From Pseudomonas sp. Gutcm_11s (GTDB lineage Bacteria; Pseudomonadota; Gammaproteobacteria; Pseudomonadales; Pseudomonadaceae), in the NCBI RefSeq assembly GCF_028649395.1, contig NZ_JAQSUW010000012.1, positions 111,960 through 175,959 of the forward strand: a stretch of 64,000 bases of DNA, given 5' to 3'. Made by a program: the position numbers and the translations under genes. Each line of letters begins with the position of its first letter. Positions within the stretch are counted from its first letter, which is position 1. The notes beneath the pieces were generated by a model, which had not been told where the DNA came from, ran no database searches, and was given only the letters and a program-made list of their open reading frames with translations. Shown one piece after another: positions 1 through 8,430 of this stretch.

Positions 1-10
1 CCGGGGCTCA

Positions 11-1498
11 TCAGCTATTGGTTTTGTTCTTTTCGCGCTGTTCCATGGCGAATTCCTCTTCTGGCGAGAGGATCAGGCGGTGGCGACCGACGATGGCGAA
101 GTAGGTGATGCCGATGCCGAACCACACGGCCACCCAGAACACGCCGAGGGTGTAGGCCGGGTCGCCGGTGAGCTGGAAGTACAGGGTCACGGCGGCGATC
201 AGCATGGTCAGCACCGCGCCGGGCACGCCCAGTGGGCTGCGGTAGGGACGCTCGATGTCGGGCATCTTGTGGCGCAGCAGGATGAACGACAGGGCCTGCA
301 TGAAGTAGGAGAACATGGCGCCGAACACCGCCATGTTGAGCAGGGTGCCGCCGATCACCGCGCCGCCCTTTTCCTCACCGAAGATGAACCACAGGGTCAT
401 CATCACTGCCAGTGCCATCAGGCTGCCGATCAGCATGGCCACGTGCGGGGTCTTGCGCTGGCCGTGGGTGATCGACAGTTGCGGCAGGAAGTAGCCGGCG
501 CGGCTCAGCGAATAGATCTGCCGGCCCATGGCGAAGATGATGGTGTGGAAACTGGCCACCAGGCCGAGCACCGCCACCAGCGCCAGCAGCTTGGCGATGT
601 CGTCACCGTAGATGGCCTTGAAGCCGTCCAGCAGCGGCTCGCCGGACGAGCCCAGGGCGTAGGCGCCGACGCCGGTCACCGCCGGGTTCAGCCAGAGAAT
701 CATGAAGGCCGAGAGGATCAGGGTGAACATGCCGAGGATGATGCCCTTGGGCATGTCGCGTTTCGGGTCGACCGACTCTTCCGCCGCCAGTGGTAGCTGC
801 TCGATGGCGAGGAACAGCCAGACCGCGAAGGGCATCGCCGCCAGCACGCCGAGCAGGCCGTTGGGCAGGAACGGGCCATTGCCTTCCGGCAATTCGACAC
901 CGCCCGGGCCGACGTTCATGGCGAAGCGATTGAAGTCGATGTGCGGGATGGCGCTGATCCAGAACACCACCAGGCAGGCCAGCGCCAGCAGGGTGACCAC
1001 CAGGGTGACCTTGAACGACAGCTCCACGCCGATCACGTTGAGCCAGATGAACACCACGTAGAAGCCGATCCACCATAGCGGCTGGTACTCGCTGGGCGTG
1101 CCGAAGATGCCGCCCATGTAGCTGCCGATAAAGAACACGATCACTGCGGGGGTGAGCACGTACTCGACGTTCTCCGCCAGGCCGGTGAGGAAGCCACCCC
1201 AGGGGCCCATGGCACTACGGGCGAAGGAATAGGCGCCGCCGGTGTGGGGCAGGGCCGGCGACATCTCTGCCAGGGAGAAGGTCAGCCCCAGGTACATGAT
1301 GGCGATGATGATGGCGGCGATCAGCATGCTGCCCCAGCCATTGGCCAGGCCGAAGTTCCAGCCGGAGAAATGGCCGGAGATCACCGCGCCGACGCCCAGC
1401 GCCCATAGCGACCAGACACCGGCATAGCGGCGCAGGCCGCGTTGCTCGAAGTAACTCTTGTCGACGGTTGTGTAACTGACTCCCGATTGCTGCTTCAT
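11..1498 (-). CDS. eat: Ethanolamine permease (APC family)
   Basis: A 495-residue integral membrane protein of the amino acid-polyamine-organocation superfamily, with about 12 hydrophobic segments, expected to import ethanolamine across the inner membrane. The N-terminal region around GHFSGWNFGLANGWGS and the segment with AAEES-DPKRDMPKG are typical of the eat-type permeases. I chose the ATG at 1498 because AGGAG lies just upstream and the conserved family sequence begins there; the frame stays open 77 codons further upstream but without family features. In PAO1, from memory, a regulator and an aldehyde dehydrogenase sit between this gene and mpl; here the two genes are directly divergent. 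The eutBC lyase genes would lie left of the window. Substrate is by family only. Confidence 0.85.
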   Translation of the reverse strand: MKQQSGVSYTTVDKSYFEQRGLRRYAGVWSLWALGVGAVISGHFSGWNFGLANGWGSMLIAAIIIAIMYLGLTFSLAEMSPALPHTGGAYSFARSAMGPWGGFLTGLAENVEYVLTPAVIVFFIGSYMGGIFGTPSEYQPLWWIGFYVVFIWLNVIGVELSFKVTLVVTLLALACLVVFWISAIPHIDFNRFAMNVGPGGVELPEGNGPFLPNGLLGVLAAMPFAVWLFLAIEQLPLAAEESVDPKRDMPKGIILGMFTLILSAFMILWLNPAVTGVGAYALGSSGEPLLDGFKAIYGDDIAKLLALVAVLGLVASFHTIIFAMGRQIYSLSRAGYFLPQLSITHGQRKTPHVAMLIGSLMALAVMMTLWFIFGEEKGGAVIGGTLLNMAVFGAMFSYFMQALSFILLRHKMPDIERPYRSPLGVPGAVLTMLIAAVTLYFQLTGDPAYTLGVFWVAVWFGIGITYFAIVGRHRLILSPEEEFAMEQREKNKTNS

Positions 1499-1625
1499 GG
1501 TCCTCTCCTGCATTTCGCGTTGGCTCGGGTTCTTGTAGGAATTGCGGCCTTGCTTGAAACGGGATGGAGCACAGCGGCTGACAGCAGGAGGATGTGTACG
1601 GAGGAGGGCCCGGACGGGCTCGGCA

Positions 1626-1642
1626 GCCATGCTCGGCATGGC
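1626..1642. promoter_or_regulatory. Perfect palindrome upstream of eat, possible operator
   Basis: Arms GCCATGC and GCATGGC are exact reverse complements separated by TCG. The site lies about 130 bp upstream of the eat start, in a position suited to a regulator of the permease. No regulator gene remains next to it in this window, so the binding protein is unknown. Confidence 0.4.
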
Positions 1643-1829
1643 AGATGGTTGTTCCCCCGAGGGCCGGGAGAGTTTCCCGGCGAGGTCGAAGCGCAGACGG
1701 ACATCCGGTCGCTGACAGCTTGCGGGCATGGACGACGAGGAACCTCATGCCGTCTCGGTGTTCCGAGACTCCTGAGACTCTAGTCGAGATTTCGCGGGGT
1801 GGTACGGCAGCCTGTCAGGTGTCGCCCTG

Positions 1830-1838
1830 TGCTACCCT
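1830..1838 (+). promoter_or_regulatory. Putative extended -10 element for mpl
   Basis: TG-C-TACCCT, about 45 nt before the mpl ATG. The surrounding CTGTGCTA recurs in front of ladS and the DUF1820 gene. I see no good -35 hexamer, as is common for extended -10 promoters. Confidence 0.35.
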
Positions 1839-1883
1839 GCGGCCAGTTCTGCCGGGGCCTCCCGGCCTGTTTCGAGGTCATCG

Positions 1884-3236
1884 ATGCACATTCATATTCT
1901 CGGTATCTGCGGCACCTTCATGGGCTCCCTGGCGGTACTGGCCAAGGAGCTGGGGCACCGCGTCACCGGTTCCGACGCCAGCGTCTATCCGCCCATGAGT
2001 ACCCAGCTTGAAGCCCAGGGCATCGAGCTGATGCAGGGCTACCTGCCCGAGCACCTGCAGCCGGCCCCCGACCTGGTGGTGATCGGCAACGCCCTGAGCC
2101 GCGGCAACCCGGCGGTGGAGTACGTGCTCAACCAGGGCCTGCCCTACGTCAGCGGCCCGCAGTGGCTGGCCGACCATGTGCTGCAGGGCCGCTGGGTACT
2201 GGGCGTGGCCGGCACCCATGGCAAGACCACCACCACCAGCATGCTGGCCTGGGTGCTGGAGCATGCCGGCATGAGCCCGGGCTTCCTGATCGGCGGCGTG
2301 CCGCAAAACTTCGGCGTCTCCGCGCGCCTGGGCGGTACGCCGTTCTTCGTGGTCGAGGCCGACGAGTACGACAGCGCCTTCTTCGACAAGCGCAGCAAGT
2401 TCGTTCACTACCGCCCGCGCACGGCGATCCTCAACAACCTGGAGTTCGACCACGCGGATATCTTCCCGGACCTGGCGGCCATCGAACGGCAGTTCCACCA
2501 CCTGGTGCGCACCGTGCCGGGCGAGGGCCTGATCATCCACCCGCAGGCCGAAGAGGCGCTGGCGCGGGTGGTCAAGATGGGTTGCTGGACCCCGGTGCAG
2601 ACCACCGGTGCCGGTGGCCAGTGGCAGGCGCGCCTGCTCAGCGAAGACGGCTCGCGCTTCGAGGTGGTGTTCGACGGCAAGGTCGAAGGCACGGTGGAGT
2701 GGGAGCTGACCGGCCAGCACAACGTGGCCAACGCCCTGGCCACCCTGGCTGCTGCGCGGCATGTTGGCGTAGTGCCGGAACTGGGCATCGCTGGCCTGTC
2801 CTCCTTCAAGAGCGTCAAGCGGCGCATGGAGAAGGTCGCGGAAGTGAAGGGCGTGACCATCTACGACGACTTCGCCCACCATCCGACTGCCATCGCCACC
2901 ACCTTAGACGGCCTGCGCAAGCGCGTCGGTGCTGCGCAGGTCGTGGCCGTGATCGAGCCGCGCTCCAACTCCATGAAGCTCGGCGCCCACCGTGACGGCC
3001 TGCCGGATTCCGTGGTGCAGGCCGATCAAGTGTTCTGGTACGCCCCGGCCAACCTGGGTTGGGACCTGGCCGCCACCGTGGCCGGCTCCAAGGTGCCGAC
3101 CCAGGTCTGCGATTCACTGGAAGCGATCATCGAGGGCGTCAAGGCCGTGGCTGCGCCTGGCACCCAGGTGGTGATCATGAGCAACGGTGGTTTCGGCGGT
3201 CTGCACGGCAAGCTGGCCAAGGCGTTGGAGGAATAA
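1884..3236 (+). CDS. mpl: UDP-MurNAc:L-Ala-gamma-D-Glu-meso-DAP ligase (murein tripeptide recycling)
   Basis: 450 residues, the usual length for Mpl. This cytoplasmic Mur-ligase-family enzyme joins recycled murein tripeptide directly to UDP-N-acetylmuramic acid, feeding turnover products back into peptidoglycan synthesis. The N-terminal Rossmann segment starts MHIHILGICGTFMG; the ATP-binding loop GTHGKTT is at residues 110-116; the central and C-terminal Mur ligase domains follow (IYDDFAHHPTAI, and a late NGGFGG). A GAGGT motif precedes the ATG at good spacing. ubiX starts 3 nt after the stop, so the two genes are probably co-transcribed. Confidence 0.95.
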   Translation: MHIHILGICGTFMGSLAVLAKELGHRVTGSDASVYPPMSTQLEAQGIELMQGYLPEHLQPAPDLVVIGNALSRGNPAVEYVLNQGLPYVSGPQWLADHVLQGRWVLGVAGTHGKTTTTSMLAWVLEHAGMSPGFLIGGVPQNFGVSARLGGTPFFVVEADEYDSAFFDKRSKFVHYRPRTAILNNLEFDHADIFPDLAAIERQFHHLVRTVPGEGLIIHPQAEEALARVVKMGCWTPVQTTGAGGQWQARLLSEDGSRFEVVFDGKVEGTVEWELTGQHNVANALATLAAARHVGVVPELGIAGLSSFKSVKRRMEKVAEVKGVTIYDDFAHHPTAIATTLDGLRKRVGAAQVVAVIEPRSNSMKLGAHRDGLPDSVVQADQVFWYAPANLGWDLAATVAGSKVPTQVCDSLEAIIEGVKAVAAPGTQVVIMSNGGFGGLHGKLAKALEE

Positions 3237-3239
3237 GAA

Positions 3240-3872
3240 ATGGCTGGTCCGGAACGCATCACCTTGGCCATGACCGGCGCCTCCGGCGCCCAGTACGGCC
3301 TGCGCCTGCTCGACTGCCTGGTGCAGGAAGACCGCGAGGTGCACTTCCTGATCTCCAAGGCCGCGCAGCTGGTGATGGCCACCGAGACCGACGTCACCCT
3401 GCCGGCCAAGCCGCAGGCCGTGCAGCAATTCCTCAGTGAATACACCGGCGCAGCATCCGGGCAGATTCGCGTGTACGGCAAGGAAGACTGGATGGCGCCG
3501 CCGGCCTCCGGCTCCGGCGCGCCCGCCGCCATGGTGGTGGTGCCATGCAGCACCGGCACCCTGTCGGCCATCGCTACCGGCGCCTGCAACAACCTGATCG
3601 AGCGCGCCGCCGACGTGGTGCTCAAGGAGCGCCGCCAACTGATCCTGGTGCCGCGCGAGGCGCCGTTCTCCAGCATCCACCTGGAGAACATGCTCAAGCT
3701 GTCCAACCTCGGCGTGACCATCCTGCCGGCCTCGCCGGGCTTCTATCACCAGCCGCAGACGGTGGACGACCTGGTCGACTTCGTCGTCGCGCGCATTCTC
3801 AACTGCCTGGGTATTCCGCAGGACATGCTGCCGCGTTGGGGCGAGCATCATCTGATCAGCGGCGACGACTGA
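3240..3872 (+). CDS. ubiX: Flavin prenyltransferase UbiX
   Basis: 210 residues. UbiX attaches a dimethylallyl group to FMN, making the prenylated FMN cofactor needed by UbiD-type decarboxylases, including the one in ubiquinone synthesis. The flavin-binding start [15 protein letters not shown] and the later [16 protein letters not shown] and [12 protein letters not shown] segments match the UbiX/Pad1 family. The ribosome-binding sequence GAGGAATAAGAA overlaps the mpl stop. The TGA overlaps the start of the next gene by one base (TGATG), so the lipoprotein is translationally coupled. Confidence 0.95.
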   Translation: MAGPERITLAMTGASGAQYGLRLLDCLVQEDREVHFLISKAAQLVMATETDVTLPAKPQAVQQFLSEYTGAASGQIRVYGKEDWMAPPASGSGAPAAMVVVPCSTGTLSAIATGACNNLIERAADVVLKERRQLILVPREAPFSSIHLENMLKLSNLGVTILPASPGFYHQPQTVDDLVDFVVARILNCLGIPQDMLPRWGEHHLISGDD

Positions 3873-4165
3873 TGAAAGCCCGCGTTGTGGGTGGCGTGCT
3901 GCTGCTCTGCACGCTGCTACCCGGCTGCGCCAGCGTGCGCACCCTGGACGCGGCCAAGCCTGGCGCGCCGATCATCTATTCCGGCACGCGTCTGGATTGG
4001 TATTCGCTGCAGGGCGGTTGCTGCCCGGTGGAGCGCTTCGGCGCCGAGGCGCCCAAATACGCCGGCCTCGACCTGCCATTCAGCGCGTTGCTGGAAACAC
4101 TCTTGCTGCCGTTCGCCGTGGCCGCCGAGCTGGGTATCGGGCTCGGCGTCAGCGGCGGTAACTGA
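3872..4165 (+). CDS. YceK/YidQ-type (DUF1375) lipoprotein
   Basis: 97 residues. The N-terminus is a lipoprotein signal peptide with the lipobox LLPGC (Cys19). The mature part has the pattern of the YceK/YidQ family: YSGTRLDWYS near the middle, then AGLDLPFSALLETLLLPF. Family members are small envelope lipoproteins whose function is not established. The start is fixed by the one-base TGATG overlap with ubiX. It lies head to tail with the end of the minus-strand YbaK gene: the two genes abut with no gap. Confidence 0.8.
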   Translation: MKARVVGGVLLLCTLLPGCASVRTLDAAKPGAPIIYSGTRLDWYSLQGGCCPVERFGAEAPKYAGLDLPFSALLETLLLPFAVAAELGIGLGVSGGN

Positions 4166-4633
4166 TCAGGCGACGGCCTGGCAGACGTCCACCCACTCGC
4201 CTTGCACCAATTCGGCCATGCGCTTCGGGCAGATGCGTACCGCGCTGTGGATGGCACCTGCCGCCGGCAGCACTTCTTCGTAGTCGAGCAGCGAACGGTC
4301 GCAGTACACCGCAAGGTCAGTGGCCAGGCCGAACGGGCAGACGCCGCCGACCGGGTGCCCGGTCAGCGTTACCACCGTCTCGGCGTCGAGCATCTTGGCC
4401 TTGGCGCCGAAGGCCTCCTTGAGTTTGCGGTTGTCCAGGCGGGCATCGCCGCGCGCCACCACCAACAGTTCTCGTTCGCCGATGCGGAAGGCCAGGGTCT
4501 TGGCGATCTGTCCTGGCTCCACGCCATGGGCCTCGGCGGCCAGGGCCACGGTGGCGGTGCTGGTTTCCAGCTCGATGATGGCGATGTCAGGGGCCTTGGC
4601 GGCGAAGAAGGCGCGGACCGATTCCAGGCTCAT
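4166..4633 (-). CDS. YbaK/EbsC-family aminoacyl-tRNA deacylase
   Basis: 155 residues. Proteins of this family hydrolyse mischarged tRNA (for example Cys-tRNA(Pro)), protecting translation accuracy. Visible family signatures are AKTLAFRIG with the conserved lysine, a HPVGGVCPFGL segment, and CDRSLLDYEEVLPAAG near the end. I took the ATG at 4633, which has an AAGGA site, over upstream codons in the same frame. It is a single gene, convergent with the lipoprotein and co-directional with the methyltransferase. Which aminoacyl-tRNA it edits cannot be read from sequence alone. Confidence 0.85.
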   Translation of the reverse strand: MSLESVRAFFAAKAPDIAIIELETSTATVALAAEAHGVEPGQIAKTLAFRIGERELLVVARGDARLDNRKLKEAFGAKAKMLDAETVVTLTGHPVGGVCPFGLATDLAVYCDRSLLDYEEVLPAAGAIHSAVRICPKRMAELVQGEWVDVCQAVA

Positions 4634-4697
4634 GGCGGTTTCCTTGGGCAAAAACGCCATGCTTGCCGGCCGGCCCGGACGAGTCAACCTGTAGGGA

Positions 4698-5309
4698 TCA
4701 GTCGGCCCAGCCGCGCCAGACCCAGGTCATCGGTCGTGGGCCGGGCAGGTAGCTGCTGTGCATCTCGCGGATATGGAAACCGCCGGCCTTGAGCAGCGCG
4801 GGGATGTCACGGTTGAGATGGCAGCCGCCGGCCAGCGGCTTCCATAGTGGGGTGATGCGGTTTTGCCAGGTGCGTACGCCGGCATCCGGCGCGCGACCGT
4901 GTTCGCTGAACAGGAACTTGCCACCGGGTTTGAGCACCCGACGCATCTCCTGCAGCGCGGCCAGCGGGTCGGGGATGGTGCACAGGGTGAAGGTGCAGAC
5001 GATGCTGTCGAAGCTGGCGTCGGCGGCCTGGATCTGCCCCAGCTCTAGGGCGACCATCTCCACCGGGATGCCGATGCTGGCCGCGCGCTGGCGCGCCAGG
5101 GTCTGCATCTGCGCGGCCGGGTCGACGCCGACTATGGCGCTGACCTTCTGCGCATCGTAGAAACTCAGGTTGAGGCCGGTGCCAATGCCGATCTCCAGCA
5201 CCCGACCTTCCGCCATGGGCACCACCTGGGCACGGGTCTTCATCACGTGGCCCATGCCGCAGGCGAAGTCGATCAGGTGGGGCAGGATTCGGTCGTCGTA
5301 GAAGCCCAT
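4698..5309 (-). CDS. Class I SAM-dependent methyltransferase
   Basis: 203 residues. The Rossmann-type motif I VLEIGIGTGLNLSFYD, then VGVDPAAQMQ (motif II) and LKPGGKFLFSEHG (post-motif region) mark a Methyltransf_11-like enzyme. The substrate is unknown; the closest architectures are the UbiE-like and METTL7-like small methyltransferases. The ATG at 5309 overlaps the stop of the upstream NAD(P)-binding gene by one base, so the two proteins are likely made together and may act in one pathway. Confidence 0.85.
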   Translation of the reverse strand: MGFYDDRILPHLIDFACGMGHVMKTRAQVVPMAEGRVLEIGIGTGLNLSFYDAQKVSAIVGVDPAAQMQTLARQRAASIGIPVEMVALELGQIQAADASFDSIVCTFTLCTIPDPLAALQEMRRVLKPGGKFLFSEHGRAPDAGVRTWQNRITPLWKPLAGGCHLNRDIPALLKAGGFHIREMHSSYLPGPRPMTWVWRGWAD

Positions 5310-5950
5310 CAGCGTCCCAGACGGCGCAGTTCGTCGGACTCGACGACACGGATGCCGTCGCTCTCTTCCAACGCCAGGCGCCACAGTGCGCGCGCCAGGG
5401 CGGCGACCTCGATGCCGCGGTACTTGCCGGGAATCCAGCGCAGCAGCGGCGCCATCAGACGCTCGCCGAGACGGAATTCGCGGCGCGGGCCGAGCAGCAG
5501 GGACGGGCGCACGATGGTCAGCTGCGGCCAGTCCATCGCCTTCAGCGCCTCCTCGGTCTCGCCCTTGACCCGGTTGTAGAACACCGAGGAGCTTGGATCG
5601 GCGCCCAGGGCGCTGATCACCAGCAGGTGGCGGGTGCCCAGTTCACGGGCGCGGCGGGCGAAGGCCAGTACCAGCTCCTGGTCGACGGCGCGGAAGGCGT
5701 CCTGCGAGCCGGCCTGGCGAATGGTGGTGCCCAGGCAGCAGAAGGCCGCATCGATCTGCCCGCCCAGTTGTGGCAGCAGGTCGCTCAGCTGGCCGACCGG
5801 GTTGTCCAGGTGCGGATGCTCGGCCAGCGGGCTGCGGCTGGGCGCCAGCACGCGGCTGATGGTCGGCTCGTTGAGCAGGCGGTCGAGCAGGTGTTCGCCG
5901 GTGAGGCCGGTGGCTCCGGCGAGCAGGATGTGCTGGGGCGTCAGGTACAT
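5309..5950 (-). CDS. NAD(P)-binding Rossmann-fold oxidoreductase (SDR/HTATIP2-like)
   Basis: 213 residues. The nucleotide-binding loop [14 protein letters not shown] sits at the N-terminus, and [16 protein letters not shown] carries the tyrosine/lysine region of atypical short-chain dehydrogenases. The protein resembles HTATIP2/YbjT-like NAD(P)H-binding proteins whose reaction is unknown. The start at 5950 has GGAGGAACAAGC in front. It is coupled (TGATG) to the methyltransferase downstream. The substrate cannot be inferred. Confidence 0.8.
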   Translation of the reverse strand: MYLTPQHILLAGATGLTGEHLLDRLLNEPTISRVLAPSRSPLAEHPHLDNPVGQLSDLLPQLGGQIDAAFCCLGTTIRQAGSQDAFRAVDQELVLAFARRARELGTRHLLVISALGADPSSSVFYNRVKGETEEALKAMDWPQLTIVRPSLLLGPRREFRLGERLMAPLLRWIPGKYRGIEVAALARALWRLALEESDGIRVVESDELRRLGR

Positions 5951-6019
5951 GCTTGTTCCTCCGCTATTAACTGTCAGCTTAGAGCGAATCGGCAGATCCG
6001 GGCGGAAATTGATCGCCAA

Positions 6020-7723
6020 TTACGGCGCTTTCGTCGCCGCGGTCAGTGCCTGCTCGGCCTGTTGCTTGCGCAGTGTCTTCCAGTGCCCCAGTACGGCCTG
6101 CGGCGCCCACAGCTGCGGCTCGGAAGGCTCGAACTCCTCGGCCTGCTCACGCTCGGCGACCTTGGCCTTGGCCAGTTCGAAGGCGCGGCTCAGGTCGTCG
6201 GTCTCGTTGAAGGCTTCGGCGAACAGGGCGCGCCCGAAGTAGGTGAAGTCGTTCTCCTCGGAGCAGCCGAAGGACACCCGGTCGGCACGTGCGGCGGTCA
6301 TCACTAGGGTCTTGTCGTTCTTCAGCGGCGGGATGAAACCACCCGAGTAGCAGGCCGAGATCACCACCACCTTGTGCCGGTCGTTCAGCGGCTTGAGCAG
6401 GGCGGCCAGCTCGCTCGCCGGCAGGTCGGACAGCTGCAGGCGTGGCTGGTCGATGCTCAGCTCGTGCTCGCTGGAACCGTGGCTGGTCAGGTAGATGAAC
6501 ACCAGATCCTCCGGGCCGCTGCGTTCGGCGAGGGCCTGCACGGCGCGGGTCAGGCTCTCGCGGGTGGCGAGTGGGCGATCGCTCAGGTGATCGCGGTGGT
6601 TGGTCAGGGTGACGTTGCCGCGCGCGCCGAAACGCTCGCGCAGCAGCTTGCTGACATAGTCGGCCTCGCGCAGGAACACGCTCTGCTTGCCATCGCCGGC
6701 CAGGGTCAGGCTGTACAGCTCGACCGCCGGGGTGGATGCGGGCAGGGCGTCCAGCGCCTCCTGCAGCAGTTGACCCTGGCGCAACAGGCCGAGTTCCAGC
6801 GGATCCGCTTGGGCGGTGCCGTCCTCGCCGCGCAGCAGTTCGCCATTGCTCCAGGTGCCTCGGGTGCGCTTGCCATCGAGTGCGGTGAGGGTACCTTCGC
6901 CGGCGTAGCTGCCATTGGCGAAGTGACCTTCATACACGCTGCCGTTGGCCAGGCTGAGCTTGCCCTGGCCGTGGAAGCGCCAGTAGCGGAAGTTGCCTGC
7001 GTAGTGGCGGCCATCCGCGCCGCGGAACTCGCCCTTGCCGGTCAGTGCGCCGTTGACGAAGTTGCCGCTCCATACCTCGCCGTCGCTGTTCTGGTAGCGG
7101 CCCTTGCCGTGGAACTGGTCGTTGCGGAAGCCGCCGGTGTAGCTCTCGCCGTCCTCGCCCTTGTAGCTGCCTTCGCCTTGCAGGGTGCCTTTCTTGAAGG
7201 TGCCGCTGAACTGGCCCTCGGCATTGCTGCGCAGGCCTTCGCCTTCTGGCTCGCCCCGTACGAAGCGGCCCTGGTAGCGGCTGCCGTCCGGCCATTCGAG
7301 GGTGCCGAGGCCGTGGTAGCGGTCGTCGCGGAATTCACCGCGGTAGCTCATGGCGCCCTGCTGCAGGTGGCCCTCGCCATGCATGCGGTTCTGCTTGAAG
7401 CCGCCCTGGTAGCGGGTGCCGTCGCTGTAGATCAGCTCGCCCTGGCCATCGAACAGGCCGAGGTGGAAGGTGCCCTTGTAGCTCTCGCCGCTGGGGCCGT
7501 GCCATTCACCGGGGCCTTCGAACTGGCCGTCCTTGAACTGGCCCTGGTAGTACATGCCGTTGGCGTAGTCGATGCGGCCTTCGCCCTGCAGGCGGCCGTC
7601 CACCACCTCGCCACGGTAGCGGCCGCCGTCGGGCAGCACGGCATCCGCCGGCAGCAGCGGTTCGCCATCGCCACAGGCGGCGAGCAGGAGGGCAAGAGTG
7701 AGGGGAGCTAGGCGGCGGGGCAT
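6020..7723 (-). CDS. MORN-repeat lipoprotein with C-terminal C13 (legumain/caspase-like) peptidase domain
   Basis: 567 residues. The first 17 residues form a lipoprotein signal ending LLLAAC (Cys17). From about residue 36 to 300 there are 11 clear MORN repeats of about 22-23 residues (pattern Y-x-G-x-F-x-x-G-x-x-x-G-x-G) plus a degenerate twelfth. From about 320 a C13-type cysteine peptidase domain follows: His415 in LTSHGSS and Cys458 in SACYSGG form the expected catalytic dyad, each after a hydrophobic strand. The protein is therefore predicted to be an envelope-anchored beta-sheet scaffold carrying a clan CD protease. Substrate and physiological role are unknown to me. It is transcribed alone, downstream of the MaoC gene terminator. 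A weak AGGAC precedes the start. Confidence 0.8.
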   Translation of the reverse strand: MPRRLAPLTLALLLAACGDGEPLLPADAVLPDGGRYRGEVVDGRLQGEGRIDYANGMYYQGQFKDGQFEGPGEWHGPSGESYKGTFHLGLFDGQGELIYSDGTRYQGGFKQNRMHGEGHLQQGAMSYRGEFRDDRYHGLGTLEWPDGSRYQGRFVRGEPEGEGLRSNAEGQFSGTFKKGTLQGEGSYKGEDGESYTGGFRNDQFHGKGRYQNSDGEVWSGNFVNGALTGKGEFRGADGRHYAGNFRYWRFHGQGKLSLANGSVYEGHFANGSYAGEGTLTALDGKRTRGTWSNGELLRGEDGTAQADPLELGLLRQGQLLQEALDALPASTPAVELYSLTLAGDGKQSVFLREADYVSKLLRERFGARGNVTLTNHRDHLSDRPLATRESLTRAVQALAERSGPEDLVFIYLTSHGSSEHELSIDQPRLQLSDLPASELAALLKPLNDRHKVVVISACYSGGFIPPLKNDKTLVMTAARADRVSFGCSEENDFTYFGRALFAEAFNETDDLSRAFELAKAKVAEREQAEEFEPSEPQLWAPQAVLGHWKTLRKQQAEQALTAATKAP

Positions 7724-7767
7724 GGCAGACGTCCTGGTCGATTTGTCCTGAGTATGCCAGCGGCAAA

Positions 7768-7793
7768 TGAAAACGGGGCGCCTGAGCGCCCCG
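7768..7793 (-). terminator. Rho-independent terminator of the MaoC-family gene
   Basis: An 8-bp GC stem (7774-7781 with 7786-7793, loop CTGA) followed on the minus strand by TTTTCATTTG. It separates the hydratase gene from the MORN-peptidase gene. Confidence 0.75.
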
Positions 7794-7811
7794 TCGGATA
7801 CCGCTATTTGC

Positions 7812-8267
7812 TCAGACGAAGCAGAGCGACAGCGACTCGGCGATATAGGCCGGTTTCTCCTCGCCGTCGATCTCGAGGGTGGCCTCGACCTTGAACAGCC
7901 ACTGGCCCGGACGCTTCTCGGTGACTTCCAGCACCTTGGCAGACAGGCGCACGCGCGAGTCGACCTTCACCGGCTGGATGAAGCGCACGCTGTCGAGGCC
8001 ATAGTTGACGGCCATCTTCAGGCCTTCCGGGACCAGCATCAGCTTTTCCATCAGCACCGGGATCAGCGACAGGCTGAGGAAGCCGTGGGCGATGGTGGTG
8101 CCGAAGGGGGTGTGCTTGGCCTTGACCGGGTCGACGTGGATGAACTGGTGGTCGCCGGTGCACTCGGCGAACTGGTTGATGCGTTGCTGATCGATGGTCA
8201 GCCACTCGGACTTGCCGAGTTCCTTGCCTACGTAGTCAGGTAGTTGGGCGATGGGTACGGACGGCAT
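7812..8267 (-). CDS. MaoC-like (R)-specific enoyl-CoA hydratase
   Basis: 151 residues with the hot-dog fold signature of MaoC-like hydratases: FAECTGDHQFIHVDP, followed by TIAHGFLSLSL, which together provide the Asp/His hydratase motif. Such enzymes hydrate trans-2-enoyl-CoA to (R)-3-hydroxyacyl-CoA; in Pseudomonas the PhaJ4 type links beta-oxidation to polyhydroxyalkanoate synthesis. Sequence and gene order agree with the PhaJ4-like gene of PAO1, from memory, but chain-length preference is not visible. A strong terminator follows. Confidence 0.8.
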   Translation of the reverse strand: MPSVPIAQLPDYVGKELGKSEWLTIDQQRINQFAECTGDHQFIHVDPVKAKHTPFGTTIAHGFLSLSLIPVLMEKLMLVPEGLKMAVNYGLDSVRFIQPVKVDSRVRLSAKVLEVTEKRPGQWLFKVEATLEIDGEEKPAYIAESLSLCFV

Positions 8268-8393
8268 GGTTCCTCCTTGAGGATGCGTGGTCGGTTGTTG
8301 TTCTTGGTAAACCAGGCTGGCCCTACAACATCACGACTGCGCGCCGTGGGTCAAGCCGAAAGTCGCGGTTTATAGCGCTCCCTCAGGCGTGCC

Positions 8394-8399
8394 TATAAT
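8394..8399 (+). promoter_or_regulatory. -10 hexamer of the lrgAB promoter
   Basis: A perfect TATAAT lies 31 nt before the lrgA start. The -35 region is poor (TTATAG-like). Confidence 0.45.
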
Positions 8400-8430
8400 G
8401 GTCGCCTTTTCCTAGCCGGAGCCCTCTCGC

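Larger units (their letters stand above)
1499..1883. other. Intergenic region between eat and mpl
   Basis: A 385-bp divergent intergenic region. I found no convincing gene in it. It holds a perfect inverted repeat at 1626-1642, an extended -10-like motif (TGCTACCCT, 1830-1838) in front of mpl, and the eat leader. No clear sigma-54 -24/-12 pair was seen on the eat strand. Confidence 0.6.

Noticed and set aside
1499..1883. Sigma-54 promoter upstream of eat
   Set aside because: No GG-N10-GC pair resembling TGGCAC-N5-TTGC was found on the eat strand.
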